64,000 nt of DNA from Myroides marinus (GTDB lineage Bacteria > Bacteroidota > Bacteroidia > Flavobacteriales > Flavobacteriaceae), in the NCBI RefSeq assembly GCF_900109075.1, contig NZ_FNYS01000005.1, forward strand, positions 124,001-188,000, read 5' to 3'. How positions within the stretch are numbered: the first letter of the stretch is position 1; every line of letters begins with the position of its first letter. Both the position numbers and the translations under genes were made by a program. Shown in pieces: positions 7,797 through 16,699 of this stretch. The notes under the pieces are model-generated. The model was not told the origin of the DNA, did no database searches, and saw only the letters and a list, made by a program, of their open reading frames with translations.

Positions 7797-10700
7797 ATGC
7801 ATATCACTAAAAGATCACTGTTGTCTCTTGCCTTTTTAATGGCTGTGACAGCTAGCAGTTACGCTCAACAGAAGAAAGCACCTATAGTGGTGAGAGACGC
7901 TGAGACGCTTCTACCCTTACCTGGTGTTACGATAGAGAACATCACTAAAGACGAAGTTGGAATCACGCAAGATGACGGTCATTTCGAATTAGATAATGGA
8001 GATTTAAAAGAGATTAAACTTCGCTTATCTTATATCGGATATTTCGATAAAGAAATCACGATTAAAGGTGGAGATTATCCAAGCTTTATTGATTTAGATG
8101 TAGAAGATAACTTATTAGAAGGAATCGTAGTTACAGGATATACTAAACAATCGCGTTCTAAAACAACGGGAGCGGTTAGTAAAATAGAGGCACAATCGCT
8201 TAATAAGTCACAAGTGAGTTCTATGGATCAAGCTCTACAAGGACAAGTACCTGGGCTTTATGTAGCTTCTCCTTCTGGGCAGCCTGGTACACCTGGTAGA
8301 GTTACTATTCGTGGTATCGGTTCGCTTCAAGATGAAAATACCAATCCCCTGTATGTATTAAATGGAATGCCTATCTCACCAGCAACCTTCTCTGCTCTTA
8401 ATCCTGAAGATTTTGAAGATATCACTGTACTAAAAGATGCGGCTGCTACCGCTCAATATGGTTCTAGAGGTGCTAATGGAGTTATCGTTATCACATCTAA
8501 GAAAGGACCTAGTGACTCTAATGGAATGAGAGTAACTTATCAAACACAATATGGATATTCTGAAGCTAATAATAGCAAATGGGATATGATGAATACCAAC
8601 CAACGTCTTCAATTTGAAGAGATGCTTCAAGATCAAGATTTACCAGGATGGGCTTATTCTAGAAACAATCCTTATAAGATAGTAAACGGTGTTCAGGTGG
8701 CTAAGTCTGATGTGGATTATATAGAAGGAGATAGACGCTTAGCAGAGATTAGAAACACTAATATTGATTGGAAAAAGAAGCTTCTTAGAAGAGGGATTAA
8801 TCAATCTCACAATTTGAGCTTTCAAGGAGGAAATAATGAAACACAACACTATACTTCTGTGAATTACTTCAAACAAGATGGAGTGCTTTATAACTCTGGT
8901 ATAGAGAAATTTAATGTGAATAGTAATATTCATCACAAATCAGGTAGACTGAGCTCTAACTTCTTTATCAATTTAGCAAATATCAACAGTCAATCTTCTG
9001 AATCTGATTTTGATGTAAGTGAAACTAATCCTGTGGCATCAATGTATTTCGCTTTGCCTTATGAAAATCCTTATGATGAAAATGGAAGGCTTACACCTGG
9101 TCCTAATAGATTTGGTACTAATGCACTATCAATGTACAATGATGTTAGTAGAAGAGAAAAACAACAGAAAGGTGTATTAGCAGGTAACTTCTCTTTTGAT
9201 ATTACAGATGATTTAAAACTGACAAGCACATTAGGTGTTGACTATACCAAAATAGGCAATACACATATCATCAAACCTGATACTTACTTTGGAGATCTTG
9301 TAGAAGAAGGTGGAAAAGGGATGTTTAGTCAAGGAGATCAGACTAATATTGGGCTAATGGCTAACTTCGGTGCCAACTATAAATACAGATGGGATGCACA
9401 TGAGATAGAGGCTATCGCCTTAATGGAGATGAACAGACAGAAGTATAACTACCACGGATTTACAGGTTATGGATTAATAGACGGATTAGATCACACAGCT
9501 GGTGGTATTACTCCAGGTACTCCTGAGAATGACTTTATCCCTAAGGTAGAGGGTAGAGAATCTGAGAACTTATTGGTATCTCAAGTGGCTTTACTTAGAT
9601 ATTCTTATGAGAATAGATTTACATTATCTACTAGTTTTAGACGTGATGGGTCGTCACGTGTTCCTAGCAACAATAGATATAAGCACTTCTACGCTGTAGG
9701 TGGTAGTTGGAATATGAAATCAGAAGACTTTATGCAAGACATAGATGTAGTATCTATGGCACGTCTTAGAGCTAGTTATGGTTTGACTGGTAATGCTAAT
9801 GGATTTGCGAGTGACTTCGGATACCGTCGTTTATATGGCCCGGGACAATATAACGGAGGTACTGCATTAAACCCAATCTCTCCAGGTAACAGTAACTACA
9901 ACTGGGAAATGAATAGAATACTAGATTTAGGTTTAGAGTTTGGATTATTTGGAAATAGATTAGTGGGAGAAGTAGACTTCTACAACCGTATTACAAGTGA
10001 TTTATTCTTAGATAGATCACTGTCTAGCACTTCTGGTTTTGAATCAGTAGCTGATAATATGGGTAAAATTAGAAATAGAGGTATCGAGCTAAAACTATCA
10101 GGTGACGTGATTAGAAGTGGAGACTTTACTTTTAACCTAGGTGTAAACTTTGCTTACAACAAAAACAAAATCTTGAGTTTAGGTGATGAGGATGAAATCA
10201 TCACTGAGGACTACTCTATCCACCAAGTAGGTAAACAAATTGGACATTTCTATATGGTAAAATGGGCGGGCGTAGATCAACAAACTGGTGCTCCATTATA
10301 CTATGACAAAGAAGGAAATATTACAACTACTTATGATCCTGACAATGCTGTGTTAGTAAAAGGTGGTTTTGACCCTGCTATAAAAGGTGGTTTTACAACG
10401 AACTTTAAATATAAGAATCTAGAAGTAAGTGCTCTATTCTCATTTATCAAAGGGATGTATCGTCTAAATACAGGTGAGTTCTACAGAACTTCTGCTGACC
10501 AGACTTATCGCATCTATAACCAATCTACAAGTATGTTAGATATGTGGCAAAACCCTGGTGATGTAAGTGATAATCCTAGCGCAAAATATGCTCGTTACAT
10601 GACAGATAGAGAGTTACAAAAAGCTGATTACTTAAAGCTTAGAAACCTAAGTGTAAACTATAAGTTTAAAAACTTTGGTAAATGGAATAAAGTGGTGAAA

Positions 10701-10844
10701 GAAGTAAATGTATTCGCTCAAGGACAAAACTTACTTACGTGGACGAATTGGAAAGGACAAGATCCTGAAGATGACAACAACTGGTACCAATATGAATACC
10801 CTCTTCCACGTACTATCACAGCTGGTCTAAGAGTAATTTTTTAA
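7797..10844 (+). CDS. SusC/RagA-family TonB-linked outer-membrane protein
   Basis: A TonB-dependent transporter that takes up large oligomeric nutrients together with a SusD lipoprotein lid. I chose ATG 7797 over the in-frame TTG at 7779 because it gives a normal signal peptide (KRSLLSLAFLMAVTASSYAQQ). Mature order: carboxypeptidase-regulatory-like beta domain (about 20-105), TonB plug (GAVSKIEAQSLNKSQVSSMD, GTPGRVTIRGIGSL), then the 22-strand barrel ending in an aromatic residue (AGLRVIF). About 1015 residues is standard length. The susD gene follows after two bases. No glycoside hydrolase, peptidase, sulfatase or anti-sigma factor gene is adjacent, so the substrate is unknown. Confidence 0.95.
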   Translation: MHITKRSLLSLAFLMAVTASSYAQQKKAPIVVRDAETLLPLPGVTIENITKDEVGITQDDGHFELDNGDLKEIKLRLSYIGYFDKEITIKGGDYPSFIDLDVEDNLLEGIVVTGYTKQSRSKTTGAVSKIEAQSLNKSQVSSMDQALQGQVPGLYVASPSGQPGTPGRVTIRGIGSLQDENTNPLYVLNGMPISPATFSALNPEDFEDITVLKDAAATAQYGSRGANGVIVITSKKGPSDSNGMRVTYQTQYGYSEANNSKWDMMNTNQRLQFEEMLQDQDLPGWAYSRNNPYKIVNGVQVAKSDVDYIEGDRRLAEIRNTNIDWKKKLLRRGINQSHNLSFQGGNNETQHYTSVNYFKQDGVLYNSGIEKFNVNSNIHHKSGRLSSNFFINLANINSQSSESDFDVSETNPVASMYFALPYENPYDENGRLTPGPNRFGTNALSMYNDVSRREKQQKGVLAGNFSFDITDDLKLTSTLGVDYTKIGNTHIIKPDTYFGDLVEEGGKGMFSQGDQTNIGLMANFGANYKYRWDAHEIEAIALMEMNRQKYNYHGFTGYGLIDGLDHTAGGITPGTPENDFIPKVEGRESENLLVSQVALLRYSYENRFTLSTSFRRDGSSRVPSNNRYKHFYAVGGSWNMKSEDFMQDIDVVSMARLRASYGLTGNANGFASDFGYRRLYGPGQYNGGTALNPISPGNSNYNWEMNRILDLGLEFGLFGNRLVGEVDFYNRITSDLFLDRSLSSTSGFESVADNMGKIRNRGIELKLSGDVIRSGDFTFNLGVNFAYNKNKILSLGDEDEIITEDYSIHQVGKQIGHFYMVKWAGVDQQTGAPLYYDKEGNITTTYDPDNAVLVKGGFDPAIKGGFTTNFKYKNLEVSALFSFIKGMYRLNTGEFYRTSADQTYRIYNQSTSMLDMWQNPGDVSDNPSAKYARYMTDRELQKADYLKLRNLSVNYKFKNFGKWNKVVKEVNVFAQGQNLLTWTNWKGQDPEDDNNWYQYEYPLPRTITAGLRVIF

Positions 10845-10846
10845 AC

Positions 10847-12232
10847 ATGTCAAGAATGAAAAAAGCAATATATAAAATCAATACAGCCTTATTACTTTTA
10901 ATAGGAGCATTAAGCTTTCAGAGTTGTGATAATATGTTAGATATAGATCCTAAAGATTCTGTTAGCGATGATCACATCTACAGTTCTGTGAAGCAATTCG
11001 AATATGGTGTATTAGGAGCGTATACTCAATTAAACATAGAATACAATACATTAATCGGGTCTATTATGGCAGATGACTGCCAATTAGCTCCTACTAATGC
11101 AGGGGTAAACTCCTATGCAGTGAATATCAACAGATGGACATTTAGCGCGGATGATGATATTTTACACCAAATTTGGTTAGACTACTACCACAGTGTATAT
11201 AAAGTAAATGTACTATTAGAAAATATTTATAGAGTTCCTACAAATACTGAAGATGAAGTACAAAAACTAAGTGAGCTAAAAGGAGAACTACACGGGCTTA
11301 GAGCTTTAGTGTTATTTGAATTACACCGTATCTTCGGACAGTCAGATTACTTAGGAGGAAATGCGAGTACTATTCCATATAAAACAAGTTCTAATGTATA
11401 TGAAAAGCCAGGAAAACTAACAATTGGTGAGTTTTACTCAAATCTTTGGAAGGATATTAAGGACGCTCAAGAGCTTATTAAAAGTGATTCGAAGATAAGA
11501 TTAAGTCACGATGCTATCATTGCTCTATCGGCACGTATAGCCTTATATCAAAAGGATTACAATAAAGCTTTAAAATATACAAGTGAGTTGATCAATAAAT
11601 ACCCTCTAGCTACTGCTAAGGAATTTGAAGGAATATGGGAAGACACTTCGAATGCTGAAGTAATCTTTAAGTTAAAGAGAAACAACGATGATAAGATCAG
11701 ACCAAACATTTTCTGGTATGACTTTAGTAGCGGAAAATCATTATACTTTGCATCTAAGAAACTAAGAAACCAATTTGATGCTGATAATGATATGAGATAC
11801 GAGCATTTCTTCGGAGTAGAAAATGAGGATATTATCAGTAAATATGATGGTAGTGCATTTAATGATCGTATTAATGATTATAAGGTTTTCAGAATTAGTG
11901 AAATGTACTTAATCCGTGCTGAAGCTGCTCTTCAATTAGGAAACACTCAAGGAGCTACTTCAGATATAAACATATTAAGAGAGAACAGAATTAAAGGAGT
12001 CTCTAAATTTAATACTGTTGCCTTAAAAGATATCTTACAAGAGCGCTTCTTAGAGTTGTCATTTGAAGGACATCGTTACTTTGATTTAAAGCGATTAGGC
12101 ATGCCTTTAGAGAGAGAAGATTATGACCTAGCTGTAGATACAGATGAGTTAACTGTACAACCATTTGAAGAGTTTTATCAACTTCCTATACCACAGAAAG
12201 AAATACAAGCTAATCCTGGATTAAAATACTAA
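10847..12232 (+). CDS. SusD/RagB-family nutrient-binding outer-membrane lipoprotein
   Basis: 461 residues with a lipoprotein signal and lipobox ending FQSC (Cys about residue 27). SusD-like features include the N-terminal MLDIDPKDSVSDDHIY segment, TPR-like helical repeats (ALSARIALYQKDYNKALKYTSELI) and the C-terminal RisEmYLIRAEA region followed by ILQERFLELSFEGHRYFDLKRLG and the terminal LPIPQKEIQANPGL signature. It caps the SusC partner encoded directly upstream (2-bp gap). A terminator follows at once, so the operon is only susCD. Confidence 0.96.
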   Translation: MSRMKKAIYKINTALLLLIGALSFQSCDNMLDIDPKDSVSDDHIYSSVKQFEYGVLGAYTQLNIEYNTLIGSIMADDCQLAPTNAGVNSYAVNINRWTFSADDDILHQIWLDYYHSVYKVNVLLENIYRVPTNTEDEVQKLSELKGELHGLRALVLFELHRIFGQSDYLGGNASTIPYKTSSNVYEKPGKLTIGEFYSNLWKDIKDAQELIKSDSKIRLSHDAIIALSARIALYQKDYNKALKYTSELINKYPLATAKEFEGIWEDTSNAEVIFKLKRNNDDKIRPNIFWYDFSSGKSLYFASKKLRNQFDADNDMRYEHFFGVENEDIISKYDGSAFNDRINDYKVFRISEMYLIRAEAALQLGNTQGATSDINILRENRIKGVSKFNTVALKDILQERFLELSFEGHRYFDLKRLGMPLEREDYDLAVDTDELTVQPFEEFYQLPIPQKEIQANPGLKY

Positions 12233-12252
12233 GAGATTTTTCTCCAATTAAT

Positions 12253-12285
12253 AAAAAAGACCGTTTTATCAAACGGTCTTTTTTT
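12253..12285 (+). terminator. Intrinsic terminator of susCD
   Basis: Stem GACCGTTT/AAACGGTC (12259-12266 with 12271-12278), loop TATC, followed by a T run. Confidence 0.92.
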
Positions 12286-12386
12286 GTACTGTAACGATAT
12301 TATTCTATATCTCAATTTTATGTTAGTAAATCGTGCCAGATAGTTAACACTATCTCTTATAATTAACCAAACGTGAAACTGAATTA

Positions 12387-12422
12387 AATCAAAAATAGCA
12401 GGCCCCCACCTGCTATTTTTTT
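12387..12422. terminator. Bidirectional intrinsic terminator
   Basis: Ten-base stem AAATAGCAGG/CCTGCTATTT (12393-12402 with 12409-12418) with T runs on both strands. It most likely ends the minus-strand WYL gene. A second hairpin, AGATAGT/ACTATCT, lies upstream near 12338-12355. Confidence 0.8.
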
Positions 12423-12508
12423 AGAAACAAACTAACCGTTGTTCTGTATATTTTGACTTAATAATAACTTATCATATACAGTACAACATTTACATTAATT
12501 CCCCCAAA

Positions 12509-13417
12509 CTAATGTACTTTTAAATATTCTTCTTCGTGTTGCTCTAAAGCAAAACGAAGTTCTTCTATTATATCTTCTTTAAGTTGTTGTGGTTCTATGA
12601 CCTTTACTAACTTTCCAAACTTCATAATTTGTTGTTTTAATTCAAAGTTTGGTTTAACTAATAAAGTTACAAGAACTCTGTTATCATTGTCTTCTTCAGT
12701 AATAACTTGAGAAGAGTGAAGTGGACAAGCTTGTAACAATTCTCTTTGACTCTTGTCAAAAGACAGAACAACCTCATGTAAGTCACTTCCTGTAAAGTTA
12801 AGTCCTATAATTTCACTAAACTTAGCTCTTGCAGATTCAGAACATGCTTTAAAGCGTTCGCTTTCTAACTTAACATCGTAAATCTTATCTAAGAAGTAAG
12901 TCTTATACTGATCATTTTCTATAGCTACAACATACCATGTGTCTTCAAACTGTTTAAAAAGTATTGGTGCAATCTTTAAACGATTTGAACTTTCTTCTAG
13001 TGTGTTTGCATAAATAAAAGATACTTTTTGTCCTTTAGTCATTGCAGTATATATTAGACGAACTGTATCGATAGGCATTACACCCTTCTTCTTCTCTGCG
13101 TCAACGAATATAGATACAGCAGATTTAGCCCCATTACTTGAATTTAATATATCTGTAGTAACTAAATCTTTAAGATGTAAAAGAACTTGATTTGCTGTTG
13201 CTAAATATTTAGGAGCTATGTAGTACCCCTTTTTAGCATTATCTAAAGAAATCTCTACTCCGAATTCTGTAGACAAATCACTTAGTGCGCGATATAGTGT
13301 TCGTTCACTAATATCAATATCATAACTTGCTAAATACTCTAAAAGTCTTTCCCGCGAAGGGTAATGGTTTTGGTTTAGGTAATTTAATACCAAAAAATAG
13401 TAGCGTAATTTCTTCAT
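12509..13417 (-). CDS. WYL-domain transcriptional regulator (DeoR-like HTH)
   Basis: 302 residues. An N-terminal winged helix-turn-helix (about 1-65, with ERTLYRALSDLSTEFGVEIS as the recognition part) is followed by a WYL domain from about 130 (KGQKVSFIYAN, then DTWYVVAIENDQYKTYFLDKI) and a WCX-like C-terminal extension (VLVTLLVKPNFELKQQIMKFG). WYL regulators bind nucleic-acid or nucleotide ligands and often control DNA damage or defence genes. No defence genes are adjacent here. It stands alone. Confidence 0.9.
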   Translation of the reverse strand: MKKLRYYFLVLNYLNQNHYPSRERLLEYLASYDIDISERTLYRALSDLSTEFGVEISLDNAKKGYYIAPKYLATANQVLLHLKDLVTTDILNSSNGAKSAVSIFVDAEKKKGVMPIDTVRLIYTAMTKGQKVSFIYANTLEESSNRLKIAPILFKQFEDTWYVVAIENDQYKTYFLDKIYDVKLESERFKACSESARAKFSEIIGLNFTGSDLHEVVLSFDKSQRELLQACPLHSSQVITEEDNDNRVLVTLLVKPNFELKQQIMKFGKLVKVIEPQQLKEDIIEELRFALEQHEEEYLKVH

Positions 13418-13652
13418 TTTAACCCCAATTAAAATTAAGTTATAGTTGTGTTTTTTATCAATAACTAAAATAATCCTTTTTTTGAATAAAAAAAACTATC
13501 TAATTGGGAAACAAAACTAACCCTATATAATAGAATCAAGTAAAAAAATGGGTGAAACTGTATTTTTTCTTAGTTAAGCTTACCTATACTTATTATCCAA
13601 TATTGTATTTTTTATAAAAAAACAACAATATTATTATCATATATTCACTGCT

Positions 13653-13753
13653 GTCCCCACCATATCTCACATGAGACATTATGCGAATATATTCTTGTTA
13701 ATACTTAAAAAAATAAGCACCTATCATTACTAAACAATAGGTGCTGTGGGGAC
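13653..13753. repeat. GC-rich 8-base inverted repeat enclosing two hairpins
   Basis: GTCCCCAC (13653-13660) and GTGGGGAC (13746-13753) are perfect complements in otherwise AT-rich DNA. Between them lie TCTC/GAGA near 13665-13676 and the strong hairpin AGCACCTAT/ATAGGTGCT (13716-13724 with 13737-13745). This could be one folded RNA on the plus strand. Confidence 0.6.
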
Positions 13754-13782
13754 TTTAGCTTTTATCTTTTTTAAATGTAAAA
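13706..13782 (-). ncRNA. Candidate small RNA with its own promoter and terminator
   Basis: On the minus strand a TTG (13818-13820), a 21-bp spacer and TACGTTTG (13789-13796) form a good Bacteroidota promoter. About 40 bases past the expected start, a nine-base hairpin (AGCACCTAT/ATAGGTGCT) is followed by TATTTTTTT. The predicted transcript is about 75-80 nt with no open reading frame. The start site is an estimate from the promoter position. Confidence 0.5.
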
Positions 13783-13788
13783 GGGTAA

Positions 13789-13820
13789 CAAACGTAACCT
13801 TTTAAAGAGTAATTAATCAA
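13789..13820 (-). promoter_or_regulatory. Promoter TTG-N21-TACGTTTG for the candidate small RNA
   Basis: Matches the -33 TTG and -7 TAnnTTTG consensus of the Bacteroidota primary sigma factor. No protein gene starts downstream on this strand. Confidence 0.55.
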
Positions 13821-13863
13821 TTAAAAAGGGTGAACCTCTATAAAAATTGAGTAAAGCTAGTGC

Positions 13864-13902
13864 AAAAATAAAAAAAGAGTTGAATAAAAAATTCAACTCT
13901 TT
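13864..13902 (-). terminator. Intrinsic terminator of the cvfB-like gene
   Basis: Stem AGAGTTGAAT/ATTCAACTCT (13876-13885 with 13891-13900) followed on the minus strand by a T run. Confidence 0.88.
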
Positions 13903-13927
13903 ATATAATTATTACAATTCAGGTAAA

Positions 13928-14761
13928 TTATCTTACTAGATGAATTCCATCCTCCTTGATTTCAATCTTTTTTTCTTTATACAGTGTACCAACAGCTTTC
14001 TTAAAAGCTTTTTTACTCATGTTTAGAACTGTCTTTATATCTTCTGGATGGCTATTATCATTTAGCCCTAAGAAACCTCTATTGTGCTCTAGTTCTCTAA
14101 TAATGATAGCTGCGTTATCAGCTATTCCAACAAAACCAGTCTTAGTTCTACTAACATCAATCTTTCCATCAGGACGGATTGATTTGATATAACCTATAAT
14201 ACGGTCCCCTGTATGTAACTCTTCAAACACTTCATTCTTATACATTAATCCAGCGTGTTTCTCATTGATAATTACGTTGATTCCTAAATCTGTAATATGA
14301 GATACAACTAATTCTACTTCTTCACCTTCTGCTACAGTAATATCTTTATTGTCTACAAACTGTTTTAATTTACTTGATCCTACTAACCTATTAGTTTGGT
14401 CATCTAGGTACATATAGATTAAGTATTTATTTCCTTCTTTCATAGGACGAGCTTGTTCTCTAAAAGGAACGAACAAGTCTTTCTCTAGTCCCATATTCAT
14501 AAAGGCACCAAATTCATTGATATAACTCACTTTTAATAAAGCGAATTCATTTACATATATACTAGGTTCTAAAGTAGTTGCTACAGGTCTTTCTTCTTGA
14601 TCTAAGTAAACAAAAACAATTAACTCATCTCCTACTTTAATACCTTCAGGTTCATATTTACTAGGCAAAAGAATATCTGTTACTCCATCAGTCAAATAAA
14701 GTCCTATACCCGCAGCAAAACGAGCAACCTTTAATTTATTATCATCTCCTATTTTTATCAT
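13928..14761 (-). CDS. CvfB-family S1 RNA-binding protein
   Basis: 277 residues matching the CvfB/YitL architecture of repeated S1-like OB folds followed by a winged helix. The OB folds are at about 1-60 (GIGLYLTDGVTDILLPSKY), 70-130 (VSYINEFGAFMNMGLEKDLFVPFREQ) and 145-210 (VSHITDLGINVIINEKHAGLMY, GDRIIGYIKSIRPDGKIDVS). The C-terminal winged helix (NMSKKAFKKAVGTLYKEKKIEIKEDGIHLV) completes the family pattern. In Firmicutes CvfB affects virulence gene expression; here a general RNA-binding role is all that can be inferred. Confidence 0.92.
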   Translation of the reverse strand: MIKIGDDNKLKVARFAAGIGLYLTDGVTDILLPSKYEPEGIKVGDELIVFVYLDQEERPVATTLEPSIYVNEFALLKVSYINEFGAFMNMGLEKDLFVPFREQARPMKEGNKYLIYMYLDDQTNRLVGSSKLKQFVDNKDITVAEGEEVELVVSHITDLGINVIINEKHAGLMYKNEVFEELHTGDRIIGYIKSIRPDGKIDVSRTKTGFVGIADNAAIIIRELEHNRGFLGLNDNSHPEDIKTVLNMSKKAFKKAVGTLYKEKKIEIKEDGIHLVR

Positions 14762-14800
14762 TTCCTTATCTCTTTAATATTGTGAAAACCTTACTTCTTA

Positions 14801-15613
14801 TTATTTTAATTCTAAATCAAATATATCCCTTAGCTTCTCTACTTCAGGATTAATATTGACAAAATGTTGGTACTTATCTTTCGAATCAAGTACTCGTTTT
14901 ACTAATTTTATTTCTTCATTTACTATAATAGTTAACTCAATATCAAAGTTCTGTAATTTCTTTCTAAGGTAGTTAACTAAATCATACTTATTTTCTTCGA
15001 AGCTTAACTTCGACCCTGCATTAGGTAATTCTAGTTCTATTTGGAATCCTTTTAGAGTAGGTCTAGCCATATTCATCAATGAAGCCATTAATGGTAATCC
15101 TCCACGAAGTAAACGATCCATATAATAGTTCCACTCTCCAATTAATTGGTCATAAGTAAAAGGCTCTTTTGGTAAATCATCTGGATTAATCACATTCTTC
15201 TCTAAAGAAGAAGCTAGCTCCTTTCGATTTCGAATACTAGTTAAAGATAATGCCGAAGCTCTCTTAGGTTGTGGTACTTCATTGCCACTCGTTTCATTAC
15301 CTGTTACGTTGTTAGCAGGAGTGATAACACTATTTAGAGGAGCCTGACTTACTTCATTACTTGGAATACTTGTAGCAGGAGCACTATACTGCTCATTTTC
15401 TACTTGTGCAAAAGTAGATTGAGAAGGCATTATACTATTCTCTACAGCAGAAACTTGAATATTTGTTTGTTGTAATATACTTAATTCTTGGCTATCTACT
15501 TGAGTATGATTATTACCAACTTGACTAAGACCACTTAATACAGTATTATTACTAAACTGGCCACTTGTCAATAAATCCCTAAGAACAGAAGCAGGAATTA
15601 TGAATTGCTTATC
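14801..15613 (-). CDS. dnaX: DNA polymerase III tau-specific C-terminal region, reached by -1 frameshift from the dnaX ORF
   Basis: This frame continues dnaX after the A10 run at 15614-15623. With a one-base backward slip the product reads ...GEKKK then DKQFIIPASVLRDL and on to the end, adding 270 residues for a tau of about 627. A TTG in this frame at 15571 exists, but the conserved-looking FIIPAS segment lies upstream of it, so independent initiation is unlikely. The region has a Gln/Ser/Asn-rich linker (about the first 110 residues) and a C-terminal domain (PFTYDQLIGEWNYYMDRLLRGG... FEENKYDLVNYLRKKLQNFDIELTII) equivalent to the tau domain contacting the polymerase alpha subunit. A single-base homopolymer error in the assembly is the main alternative. 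Confidence 0.8.
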   Translation of the reverse strand, partial: DKQFIIPASVLRDLLTSGQFSNNTVLSGLSQVGNNHTQVDSQELSILQQTNIQVSAVENSIMPSQSTFAQVENEQYSAPATSIPSNEVSQAPLNSVITPANNVTGNETSGNEVPQPKRASALSLTSIRNRKELASSLEKNVINPDDLPKEPFTYDQLIGEWNYYMDRLLRGGLPLMASLMNMARPTLKGFQIELELPNAGSKLSFEENKYDLVNYLRKKLQNFDIELTIIVNEEIKLVKRVLDSKDKYQHFVNINPEVEKLRDIFDLELK

Positions 15614-16683
15614 TTTTTTTTTTCGCCTTCAAAAGACAAAGACGCTAACTGCATAAGACACAACTCTACTAATAACCTTTGGTTCTGACTTGATTTATAC
15701 TTCAAATCACAATCATTTGCAATCTCAATTGCTTGCAAAAGAAATGGCATTGATGTTTGTTGAGATTGATTGTAGAATAATTGCTTACCATGATCACCTA
15801 TTTCTAACAGATTTATTGTCTCAGGAGTCTTACATACCATTAGATCTCTAAAATGAGATGCTAATCCAGATACGAAGTGATGACCGTCAAATCCTTTAGA
15901 TAAGATGTCGTTATAAGCAAGTAACAAACCTGGGATATTACCTTGTAGTACCATATCTGTAATACGGATATAATACTCAAAATCTAATACATTAAGATTC
16001 TCTGCTACTGCCTGTCTAGTCAAGTTTCTACCACAATAAGATACTACTCTATCAAAAATAGACAAAGCATCACGCATAGCTCCATCAGCTTTTTGAGCGA
16101 TAATACGCAGTGCATCATCTTCAAAGTTGATACCTTGGCTTCTAGCTACGTCTGCTAAATGATTAGCAGCATCTGCTATAGTAATACGTTTAAAGTCAAA
16201 GATCTGACATCTAGACAATATCGTTGGTATAATCTTGTGTTTCTCTGTAGTTGCTAAAATAAAGATAGCATGACGTGGTGGCTCTTCTAATGTTTTTAAG
16301 AAAGCATTAAAAGCAGCTGAAGATAACATATGCACCTCATCTATAATATACACCTTGTACTTACCTGTTTGTGGAGGTATACGTACTTGGTCAATAAGAC
16401 TTCTGATATCATCCACCGAGTTATTAGAGGCAGCATCTAGTTCAAATACATTAAATGCGAAATCCTCATTCGGATCGTCATACCCTTCTTGGTTTATCTT
16501 TCTTGCTAAAATACGAGCACAAGTCGTCTTTCCTACTCCTCTAGGTCCAGTAAATAATAAAGCTTGTGCTAAGTGATTACTCTCTATAGCATTAACTAGT
16601 GTACTTGTAATAGCTTGTTGTCCTACTACATCCTTAAATGTCTGGGGTCTATATTTTCGGGCAGATACGATAAATTGTTCCAT
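15598..16683 (-). CDS. dnaX: DNA polymerase III subunit gamma (DnaX clamp-loader ATPase)
   Basis: 361-residue zero-frame product. AAA+ features are Walker A GPRGVGKT (46-53), Walker B VYIIDE (111-116), sensor 1 (ILATTEKHKIIPTILSRC) with the arginine finger motif SRC, and the clamp-loader collar domain to the end. It loads the beta clamp at replication forks. The C4 zinc module normally between Walker A and the DAASNNSVDDIR motif is missing; only about 17 residues (NQEGYDDPNEDFAFNVFE) are there, which I believe is usual in Flavobacteria. The ORF stops nine residues after a run of ten A that contains the heptamer A AAA AAG in frame, the E. coli dnaX slippery site. Confidence 0.93.
   Translation of the reverse strand: MEQFIVSARKYRPQTFKDVVGQQAITSTLVNAIESNHLAQALLFTGPRGVGKTTCARILARKINQEGYDDPNEDFAFNVFELDAASNNSVDDIRSLIDQVRIPPQTGKYKVYIIDEVHMLSSAAFNAFLKTLEEPPRHAIFILATTEKHKIIPTILSRCQIFDFKRITIADAANHLADVARSQGINFEDDALRIIAQKADGAMRDALSIFDRVVSYCGRNLTRQAVAENLNVLDFEYYIRITDMVLQGNIPGLLLAYNDILSKGFDGHHFVSGLASHFRDLMVCKTPETINLLEIGDHGKQLFYNQSQQTSMPFLLQAIEIANDCDLKYKSSQNQRLLVELCLMQLASLSFEGEKKKISNS
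15613..15623 (-). promoter_or_regulatory. dnaX: dnaX slippery sequence (programmed frameshift candidate)
   Basis: Minus strand reads G-A10-G. In the zero frame it is GAA AAA AAA AAG, so A_AAA_AAG is correctly phased for tandem -1 slippage. Downstream, AAGCA and TGCTT can pair around an inner ATT/AAT stem, a weak stimulatory hairpin candidate. Transcriptional slippage on A10 (compare Thermus, A9) is equally possible. Confidence 0.65.
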
Positions 16684-16699
16684 AGGTCTCTTATTATCG

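Larger units (their letters stand above)
13418..13927. other. Intergenic region, 510 bp, with RNA-like elements
   Basis: Contains the candidate small RNA unit (13706-13796), the GTCCCCAC/GTGGGGAC inverted repeat and the cvfB terminator. The stretch 13418-13640 is A/T-rich and shows nothing else. Confidence 0.6.

Noticed and set aside
15571-15573. Independent TTG start of the tau-like ORF as a separate gene
   Set aside because: The frame is open and family-like upstream to the A10 run, and the product lacks any stand-alone function.
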